A stretch of DNA of 37,853 nt from Chloroflexota bacterium (GTDB lineage: Bacteria > Chloroflexota > Anaerolineae > Anaerolineales > UBA11657), in assembly GCA_003670425.1 (NCBI GenBank), contig QWRL01000004.1, positions 1 to 37,853 of the forward strand. Reading direction: 5' to 3'. The position numbers were made by a program, and so were the translations under genes. Within the stretch, counting starts at the first letter, position 1; the number at the start of each line of letters is the position of its first letter. The notes beneath the pieces were generated by a model. It was not told where the DNA came from. It was given only the letters and a program-made list of their open reading frames with translations, and made no database searches. Positions 31,760-37,853 of the stretch are shown here, piece by piece.

Positions 31760-32302
31760 ATGACGGCTGCTCCCCTAATAATCTTTGCGGTTTTGGCGGC
31801 GGTGGCCGTGGCCTCCGGGCTGGCCATGATGCTCAGCCAGAACGCGGTGTACTCGGCATTGTTTTTGGTGATTAACTTTACGGTGGTTGCGGTGCTGTTT
31901 CTAATTCTTGGCGCGCCGTTCATTGCGATGCTGCAAATTACCGTGTATGCCGGCGCGATCATGGTGCTGTTTATATTTGTGATCATGCTGCTGGGCGGAG
32001 AGCGCCTGCCGGCGCCGCAGCAGCGGCTGCGCTGGCAGCAGCCGCTGGCGGTGGTGCTGGTGCTGGCGCTGCTGGCGCTGGCCGGCTACGTGTTCGCGCA
32101 GGGCGCTGCGCCGGCCGCAGTGCTGGCTGAACCGCAAGATTATGGCAGCCCGGCAGCGCTGGGCCTGCTGCTGTTCACAAAGTATTTGTTCCCGTTTGAA
32201 TTTACATCGTTGCTGCTGCTCGTTGCCATGATTGGCGTGGTGGTGCTGACGGCAGTGGAGGAGCGCCGGCGCCGTTTGCCGCGCGCGTCGCGCCGCACAT
32301 GA
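31760..32302 (+). CDS. nuoJ: NADH-quinone oxidoreductase subunit J
   Basis: This 180-residue, five-helix membrane subunit has its conserved core LGAPFIAMLQITVYAGAIMV followed by LFIFVIMLLGGE, the helix 3 region that includes the pi-bulge turn linked to coupling. The open frame runs upstream through nuoI as a shadow. ATG 31760 was chosen because it gives the normal N-terminus (APLIIFAVLAAVAVASGLAM). The stop overlaps the nuoK start by four bases (ATGA). Confidence 0.94.
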   Translation: MTAAPLIIFAVLAAVAVASGLAMMLSQNAVYSALFLVINFTVVAVLFLILGAPFIAMLQITVYAGAIMVLFIFVIMLLGGERLPAPQQRLRWQQPLAVVLVLALLALAGYVFAQGAAPAAVLAEPQDYGSPAALGLLLFTKYLFPFEFTSLLLLVAMIGVVVLTAVEERRRRLPRASRRT

Positions 32303-32601
32303 TCCCGGTCAACTACTATCTGGCGCTTTCGGCGGTGTTGTTTGGCATTGGTGCGCTGGGCGTGCTGGTGCGCCGCAACGCGCTGGTGATTTTTATGTCG
32401 ATTGAATTGATGCTGAATGCGGCGAATGTGGCGTTTGTTGCGTTCTCGCGCCAGTTTGGCGAGCTTGACGGCCAGATCATGGTGCTGTTTGTGCTTACGG
32501 TTGCGGCGGCGGAAGTTGCCGTGGGCCTGGCGATGATTGTTGCCATCTTTCGTACGCGCGCGTCCATCAACGTGGACGAGCTCAATTTGCTGCGCGGCTA
32601 A
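32299..32601 (+). CDS. nuoK: NADH-quinone oxidoreductase subunit K
   Basis: This 100-residue, three-helix membrane subunit is related to MrpC. Its conserved glutamate-containing helices are FMSIELMLNAANVAFVAFS and VLTVAAAEVAVGLAMIVAIF, each with a membrane Glu required for proton transfer in model complexes. It overlaps nuoJ by four bases, and nuoL begins ten bases after its stop. Confidence 0.96.
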   Translation: MIPVNYYLALSAVLFGIGALGVLVRRNALVIFMSIELMLNAANVAFVAFSRQFGELDGQIMVLFVLTVAAAEVAVGLAMIVAIFRTRASINVDELNLLRG

Positions 32602-32611
32602 GAAGCGGGCC

Positions 32612-34687
32612 ATGTTTGAACTTGCCCCGCTGGTGCTTGCGTTTCCGATTGCCGGCGTGCTGCTCAATCTGCTTTTTGGGCGCTACTTAAACGAGCGCTG
32701 GATCAGCATCATTGGCGTGGCGGCGGTGGGCGGCGCATTTGGGGTTGCCGTCCTGCAGGCGCTGGCGCTGGCCGGCAGCGGCTACCATGCGCATCTGGCG
32801 CTGCTGGCAAACTGGATCGAAGTGGGACAGCTGCAGGCACCGTGGCAGTTGCGCGTGGACACCCTGTCGGTGACCATGATGCTGCTGGTGACGGGCGTGG
32901 GCATGCTCATCCACATTTATGCCAGCGGCTACATGCATGGTGATGCGCGCTTTGCGCGTTTCTTCATCTACCTCAACCTTTTTATCACCGCCATGCTGGT
33001 GCTCGTGGGCGGGGACAACTACCTGATGCTGTTTGTGGGCTGGGAAGGCGTGGGCCTGTGCTCGTTCTTGTTGATTGGCTTTTGGTATGACGCCGGCGAG
33101 CCGAGCGCTTCGGCGCGCGTTGGCGGCGAGCCGCAGGCGGGTGCGGGCAATGCGCGTGCCGGGCGCAAGGCGTTCGTGGTCAACCGCATTGGCGACTTCG
33201 GCTTGCTGCTGGCAATGTTCATGATCTTTTGGCGGGTGGGCTCGCTGCAGTTTGATGCGGTGGCGGATTATTTTTCTGTGCAAGGGGCTGCAGCCGGCGG
33301 GCTGGCAACCGTCATCACGCTGCTGCTGCTGGTTGGGGTGTGCGGCAAGTCGGCACAGATTCCGCTGTTCGTCTGGCTGCCCGACGCGATGGCCGGCCCC
33401 ACTCCCGTTTCCGCGCTTATTCATGCAGCCACCATGGTCACAGCGGGCATCTATCTTGTGGCGCGCTCGGCGGTGATGTTTGAGCTGGCGCCCGTGTCGC
33501 AAATGGTGGTGGCGCTGGTGGGTGCGACGACGGCGTTCATGGCAGGCACGATTGCACTGGCGCAATATGACATCAAGCGCGTGCTGGCGTATTCAACCAT
33601 CAGCCAGCTGGGCTTCATGGTGGCGGCGGTGGGGCTGGGCGGCTATGTGGCCGGCATGTTCCATCTTCTGACGCACGCGTTCTTCAAGGCGCTGCTGTTT
33701 CTTTCGGCCGGTTCGGTTATTCATGGCGTTGAGCACGGTGCGCATGCCACGCATGCGCATGTGGATGTGCAGGATATGCGCGTGATGGGCGGCTTGAGAA
33801 GCAAGATGCCGGTGACGTTTTGGGTTTATCTAATCGGCGCGCTGGCGCTGGCTGGCGTGTTTCCCCTGGCGGGTTTTTGGTCCAAGGATGAGATTCTTGC
33901 GGATGCGTGGCACGTTGGCATGGTGGAGGGGCACTGGCATGGTGTGCTGGTGTACGTGCTGCTGGCGCTGGCGGCGCTTTCCACTGCGCTGTATATGACG
34001 CGCCAGATCATCCTGGTGTTCTTTGGTGCGCCCCGTTCTGAGGCTGCTGCGCATGCGCATGAAAGCGCGCCACTGATGACTGCACCGCTGGTGGTGCTGG
34101 CACTGCTGTCTGTGCTCGGTGGTTTGCTGAACCTGCCGGGCTGGCACGCGCTGGGTACGTGGCTGGAGCACACACACGAGTTCTTTCAAACCGGCGCGTT
34201 CAACGCGTTGGTGGCTGGCATTTCCACGCTGGTGGCGCTGGCCGGAATCGGGCTTGGCTACCGCGTTTATTTTCTGGCGCCACGCACCACCGCGGATGCT
34301 GCAGACGCGCTGCAGCCGGCGCTGGGGCCCATGTTTGGGTTTCTGCGCGGCAAGTGGTTTGTGGATGAGCTGTACGACGCTGTGATCGTGCGCCCGTTTG
34401 AGCGCGGTGCGCGCAGCCTGGCCTTTGCGCTGGATTGGAATTTCTGGCATGACGGCTTTCATAACTCAGTGCTGGCGGCGGGCTTTCGCATGCTGGCAGC
34501 ATTTCTTTCCGGACCGGTGGACAAAACCGTCATTGACCGCCTGTTCGACGCTCTGGCGGGCGCCGTCCGGGTGGTGGGCAGCCGCAACCTGCAGCGCTTG
34601 CAGACCGGTTACGTGCGCAACTACGCGTTGGGCGTGGTGCTCGGCGTAGTGGCCGTGATGGGTTACTTTGTGAGCCGGAGCATTTAG
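32612..34687 (+). CDS. nuoL: NADH-quinone oxidoreductase subunit L
   Basis: This 691-residue distal antiporter-like proton-pumping subunit has about 16 membrane helices including the C-terminal lateral helix. Key segments are LMLFVGWEGVGLCSFLLIGF (conserved membrane Glu), KSAQIPLFVWLPDAMAGPTP (Lys and the TM7 loop), VSALIHAATMVTAGIYLVAR and HLLTHAFFKALLFLSAGSVI. Before KAFVVNRIGDFG there is a Gly/Ala-rich stretch of roughly 18 residues (SARVGGEPQAGAGNARAG) longer than the usual loop. ATG 32612 was used. The upstream open frame is a nuoK shadow. Confidence 0.95.
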   Translation: MFELAPLVLAFPIAGVLLNLLFGRYLNERWISIIGVAAVGGAFGVAVLQALALAGSGYHAHLALLANWIEVGQLQAPWQLRVDTLSVTMMLLVTGVGMLIHIYASGYMHGDARFARFFIYLNLFITAMLVLVGGDNYLMLFVGWEGVGLCSFLLIGFWYDAGEPSASARVGGEPQAGAGNARAGRKAFVVNRIGDFGLLLAMFMIFWRVGSLQFDAVADYFSVQGAAAGGLATVITLLLLVGVCGKSAQIPLFVWLPDAMAGPTPVSALIHAATMVTAGIYLVARSAVMFELAPVSQMVVALVGATTAFMAGTIALAQYDIKRVLAYSTISQLGFMVAAVGLGGYVAGMFHLLTHAFFKALLFLSAGSVIHGVEHGAHATHAHVDVQDMRVMGGLRSKMPVTFWVYLIGALALAGVFPLAGFWSKDEILADAWHVGMVEGHWHGVLVYVLLALAALSTALYMTRQIILVFFGAPRSEAAAHAHESAPLMTAPLVVLALLSVLGGLLNLPGWHALGTWLEHTHEFFQTGAFNALVAGISTLVALAGIGLGYRVYFLAPRTTADAADALQPALGPMFGFLRGKWFVDELYDAVIVRPFERGARSLAFALDWNFWHDGFHNSVLAAGFRMLAAFLSGPVDKTVIDRLFDALAGAVRVVGSRNLQRLQTGYVRNYALGVVLGVVAVMGYFVSRSI

Positions 34688-34726
34688 CCCCGCAACGCTG
34701 CATCAAAGCATGAGGCATTCTTCATA

Positions 34727-36247
34727 ATGGAAATTCTGAACTTTTTATCCTCCACCCTTTTGCTGGTGGTTTTCTTTCCGCTGCTGGGCGCAGTGGTGTT
34801 GCTGTTCATCAACCGCGAGCAAAAAGATCTCATTCGCTGGCTGGCGGTTGTGTTTTCGCTCGCCACCTTTGCGCTGTCGCTGGTGATGCTGGCGCAGTTT
34901 GATGCGCGTGTGCCCGGCGAACAGCTGACTGTGGTTGTGCCCTGGATTCAAGTGGGCTCCAGCTGGAACATCAATTTCCATTTGGGCCTCGATGGCATGA
35001 GCATCCTGCTGGTGCTGCTCACCACGCTGCTGACGCCGATCGCAATCTTCAGCTCATGGACCGCCATTCAAGAGCGCGTTAAAGAATACATGATCTTTTT
35101 CCTGATGCTCGAGACCGGCATGCTGGGCGTGTTCCTCTCGCTCGATCTGTTTTTGTTTTACATCTTTTGGGAATTTACGCTGGTGCCGATGTATTTTCTG
35201 ATTGGGATCTGGGGCGGCTCCAACCGTATTTATGCCGCGCTGAAATTCTTTCTTTATACGATGGCTGGATCCATCTTGATGCTGGTTGCCATCTTGTGGC
35301 TGGGTATCTACCAAGGCACATTTTCTGTGCCGGAGCTGGCGGCGCGCGGCGGCATCGATCCCGGCATGCAGCGCTGGCTGTTTCTGGCGTTCGCGGCAGC
35401 CTTTGCCATCAAGGTGCCCATGTGGCCGCTGCACTCCTGGCTGCCGGACGCGCATGTGGAGGCGCCCACAGCCGGCTCGGTGATTTTGGCTGGTGTGCTG
35501 TTAAAGCTCGGCACCTATGGCTTTCTGCGATTCAACCTGGCGCTCTTTCCTGATGCGTCCTTGTATTTTGCGCCGCTGATGGCAACCCTGGCCGTGATCG
35601 GCATTGTGTACGGGGCAATCGTGTCCTACCCGCAGCGCGATGTAAAGAAGCTGGTGGCGTACTCATCAGTGAGCCACTTGGGCTTTGTGATGCTGGGCTT
35701 GTTTGCGCTAAATACCCAGGGCATTCAAGGTGCTGTGCTGCAGATGGTTAATCACGGTCTTTCCACTGGTGCACTGTTCTTGCTTGTGGGCATGATCTAC
35801 GAACGCCGGCACACGCGCGACTTGGGTGAGTTCGGCGGTTTGTGGACGGGCATGCCCGTGTATGGCACGCTGATGTTGATCGTGGTGCTGTCTTCCATGG
35901 GCCTGCCGGGCCTGAACGGATTTGTGGGCGAGTTCACTATTCTGCTGGGTGCGTTTGGGTCGGAGGCGCTGGCTTCACCGGTTTACACAATTGTTGCGGC
36001 GTTTGGTGTAATTCTGGCGGCGATTTACTTGTTGTGGATGTTTCAGAAAATGTTTCTGGGCCAGATTACCAACCCCAAGAACGAGAATCTGCCTGACCTC
36101 AACTGGCGCGAAGTGCTGGTGCTGGTGCCTTTGCTGGTCTTGATTTTTTGGATTGGCTTGTACCCGCAGCCTTTCTTTAATTTGATCCAGTCCTCGGTGG
36201 GCGATCTTGCAAACTCGTTTAGTGCGGCCGGCATTGCCGCGCGCTAG
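34727..36247 (+). CDS. nuoM: NADH-quinone oxidoreductase subunit M
   Basis: This 506-residue antiporter-like subunit has about 14 helices. Signatures are LFLFYIFWEFTLVPMYFLIG (membrane Glu), FAIKVPMWPLHSWLPDAHVE, APTAGSVILAGVLLKLGTYG, and MVNHGLSTGALFLLVGMIYE. The length is standard. It follows nuoL by 39 bases, and no Shine-Dalgarno sequence precedes the ATG. nuoN begins 59 bases after its stop. Confidence 0.96.
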   Translation: MEILNFLSSTLLLVVFFPLLGAVVLLFINREQKDLIRWLAVVFSLATFALSLVMLAQFDARVPGEQLTVVVPWIQVGSSWNINFHLGLDGMSILLVLLTTLLTPIAIFSSWTAIQERVKEYMIFFLMLETGMLGVFLSLDLFLFYIFWEFTLVPMYFLIGIWGGSNRIYAALKFFLYTMAGSILMLVAILWLGIYQGTFSVPELAARGGIDPGMQRWLFLAFAAAFAIKVPMWPLHSWLPDAHVEAPTAGSVILAGVLLKLGTYGFLRFNLALFPDASLYFAPLMATLAVIGIVYGAIVSYPQRDVKKLVAYSSVSHLGFVMLGLFALNTQGIQGAVLQMVNHGLSTGALFLLVGMIYERRHTRDLGEFGGLWTGMPVYGTLMLIVVLSSMGLPGLNGFVGEFTILLGAFGSEALASPVYTIVAAFGVILAAIYLLWMFQKMFLGQITNPKNENLPDLNWREVLVLVPLLVLIFWIGLYPQPFFNLIQSSVGDLANSFSAAGIAAR

Positions 36248-36306
36248 ATTGTTGCGGCAGCCTACAGTTTGGCAGTTGCGCCGCCTGCGCCAACGGATTT
36301 AGCAGC

Positions 36307-37758
36307 ATGACTTTTCCGGATTTGAATCTGGCAGCAGCAGTGCACCTGTTGTTCCTTGCAGGTTGGGCGAGTGCTTTGCTGCTGGTGGATCTGTGGATTC
36401 CCAAAACGCACAAGACTGTAACTGGCTGGCTGGCGTTTGCGGGACTTGCAATTGCGCTGGTGCTGGTCAGCGCGCAGCAGGGCTCGCGCCAGGCAGCTTT
36501 CGGCGGTACGCTTGCCACTGACGGCTTCTCCACGCTGATGAACTTCATCTTCATTGGCGCGGGCATGCTGTCTGTGTTGATGGCGCTCAACTACCTGCGC
36601 CAGCACGATCTTGAGCGCGGCGAGTTTTACCCGCTGCTGCTGTTTTCGATTGTGGGCATGATGGCCATGGGCATGGCAAAAGACCTGATCATCGTGTTTT
36701 TGTCGCTGGAGCTGTTGTCCATTCCGCTGTATGTGCTGGCAGGCTTTGGGCGCCCGCGCATTGAGTCGGAGGAAGCGGGCCTCAAGTATTTTCTGCTGGG
36801 GGCTTTTTCATCTGCGTTCCTGGTGTACGGCATTGCGCTGGTCTATGGCGCGACACAGGCCACCAGCTTTGCCGGCATCGGTGTTGCGCTGGATGCAGGG
36901 CGCGCGGGGTCGCCATTGTTGCTGGCAGGCGTGGGCCTGATCATGGTGGGCATGGGCTTCAAAGTGGCGGCTGTCCCCTTCCATATGTGGACGCCGGACG
37001 TGTATGACGGTGCGCCTTCGGTTGTGACGGCATTCATGTCGGTTGGCGCGAAGGCGGCCGGCTTTGCTGCCCTGGTGCGGGTGTTGTTTGACGCGCTGGC
37101 GCCGCTGGCTGCAGAGTGGGGTGTGGTGGTGGCCACGCTGGCTGCCTTGAGCATGGTGCTTGGCAACGTGGCTGCGATTGCGCAAACATCCATGAAGCGC
37201 ATGCTCGCATACTCCTCCATTGCGCATGCGGGCTATGTGGCCGTGGCCGCCCTGATTGATGCGCAGGGCGCCCAGTCAAACTTTTCGGCCGGTGCTGCGA
37301 TTTTCTATTTGGGGGCTTATGCCCTCACTAATCTGGGTACGTGGGCGGTGGTGCTGGCGGTTGAGAAACCGGAGCGCATGACCACGGATGTGGCAGACTA
37401 CGCTGGCCTCGGCCGCACCCAGCCCGCGCTGGCCGCAGCCATGACACTCTTTATGCTGTCGCTGACGGGGCTGCCGCCATCGATTGGGTTTGTGGCGAAG
37501 TTCTATGTGTTCCGGGCAGCACTGGAGGCGGGCTATACGTGGTTGGTGCTGCTGGGTGTGGTTACAGTTCTGATCTCTGCCTACTACTACTTGCGCGTGA
37601 TCGTAGTGATGTGGATGAAAGAAGGCTTGGGCGAGGCTCTTCTGCCGCGCGCGCTGAACTTCACCATCTGGTTTACCGCTGCCGGAACGCTCGTCTTTGG
37701 CATTGTGCCGGGCCCCTTAATGCGTTTCGTCGAAACCTCGGTGCGCGGAATTTTCTAA
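36307..37758 (+). CDS. nuoN: NADH-quinone oxidoreductase subunit N
   Basis: This 483-residue antiporter-like subunit is the proximal of the three pumps. Marks are IIVFLSLELLSIPLYVLAGF (membrane Glu), GFKVAAVPFHMWTPDVYDGA, PSVVTAFMSVGAKAAGFAAL and MKRMLAYSSIAHAGYVAVAA. It is the fourteenth and last nuo gene, so the operon is complete and in canonical order. The 59-base gap before it holds no clear promoter or ribosome-binding site. A hairpin terminator lies 29 bases after its stop. Confidence 0.96.
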   Translation: MTFPDLNLAAAVHLLFLAGWASALLLVDLWIPKTHKTVTGWLAFAGLAIALVLVSAQQGSRQAAFGGTLATDGFSTLMNFIFIGAGMLSVLMALNYLRQHDLERGEFYPLLLFSIVGMMAMGMAKDLIIVFLSLELLSIPLYVLAGFGRPRIESEEAGLKYFLLGAFSSAFLVYGIALVYGATQATSFAGIGVALDAGRAGSPLLLAGVGLIMVGMGFKVAAVPFHMWTPDVYDGAPSVVTAFMSVGAKAAGFAALVRVLFDALAPLAAEWGVVVATLAALSMVLGNVAAIAQTSMKRMLAYSSIAHAGYVAVAALIDAQGAQSNFSAGAAIFYLGAYALTNLGTWAVVLAVEKPERMTTDVADYAGLGRTQPALAAAMTLFMLSLTGLPPSIGFVAKFYVFRAALEAGYTWLVLLGVVTVLISAYYYLRVIVVMWMKEGLGEALLPRALNFTIWFTAAGTLVFGIVPGPLMRFVETSVRGIF

Positions 37759-37787
37759 CAGGCTGCAGGTTTGGAGGAGTGTAATTG

Positions 37788-37821
37788 CGAGCCCGTCCGA
37801 GTGACGGGCTCGTCTTGTTTG
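37788..37821 (+). terminator. Terminator at the end of the nuo operon
   Basis: A perfect 10-bp stem CGAGCCCGTC/GACGGGCTCG with loop CGAGT is followed by TCTTGTTT, an interrupted T run. It is placed where the complex I transcript should end. A Shine-Dalgarno-like GGAGGAG at 37773-37779 and an in-frame TTG at 37785 overlap it, so a further coding start here is not excluded. Confidence 0.65.
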
Positions 37822-37853
37822 AGGGTAAGCAAGCTGCGTTGTCTGATGATCAC

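Noticed and set aside
1..37853. CRISPR array, transposase, phage or toxin-antitoxin genes
   Set aside because: No regularly spaced repeats, no recombinase or transposase motifs and no small antagonistic gene pair were seen. Nearly every base is accounted for by core metabolic or housekeeping genes.

Overview
The window is a gene-dense, GC-rich bacterial chromosome segment with no rRNA, insertion sequence, phage gene or CRISPR array. Gene content points to Chloroflexota, probably an Anaerolineae-like lineage. The evidence is a single-chain fused glycyl-tRNA synthetase (alpha plus beta), a DnaG zinc finger with an extra residue (CFGAC), a type I-beta DAHP synthase with an N-terminal ferredoxin-like domain, a BsAroH-type chorismate mutase and a 14-gene nuo operon with separate nuoC and nuoD. 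The phylum is inferred from family knowledge and was not tested by a search.

Layout: (1) 190-2183, minus strand: a trans-sulfuration-type PLP enzyme and a metallophosphoesterase sharing a 4-bp overlap. (2) 2239-6301, plus strand: a membrane-anchored M23 peptidase, a GT4 glycosyltransferase broken by a one-base frameshift, an SDR sugar epimerase/dehydratase and a UDP-sugar 6-dehydrogenase. This looks like a cell-envelope or polysaccharide cluster. (3) 6313-13271: an aromatic amino-acid operon, aroH-aroF-aroF-tyrA-aroA-aroE-aroC. It is preceded by a 23-codon leader peptide rich in Tyr and Phe codons and by a mutually exclusive terminator/antiterminator. (4) 13298-13369: tRNA-Gln(UUG) with its own extended -10 promoter and a terminator. 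(5) 13461-22983: glmU, cdd, recO, fused glyQS, dnaG and rpoD, a housekeeping run spanning envelope precursor synthesis, nucleoside salvage, repair, translation, replication and transcription. (6) 23011-37821: the complete nuoABCDEFGHIJKLMN operon for respiratory complex I. A recognisable promoter overlaps a 19-bp palindrome upstream, and a hairpin terminator follows.

The most interesting system is the aro operon control region. A leader peptide containing Tyr-Phe and Tyr-Tyr-Tyr-Phe, a 1:2 hairpin, an 8-base antiterminator and a 10-bp terminator stem with a T tract fit ribosome-mediated attenuation by Tyr/Phe. Inside the operon two DAHP synthases lie in tandem. Copy 2 keeps the His29/Ser31 tyrosine-sensing pair of the Thermotoga enzyme and copy 1 has lost both. 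This suggests layered transcriptional and allosteric control.

A second genome-level theme is translation initiation. Several genes that follow a clear -10 box (recO, the aro leader, the M23 peptidase, the metallophosphoesterase, probably glmU) start 0-9 nt from the predicted transcription start and lack a Shine-Dalgarno sequence. Several internal cistrons (aroH, both aroF, nuoF) have good ones.
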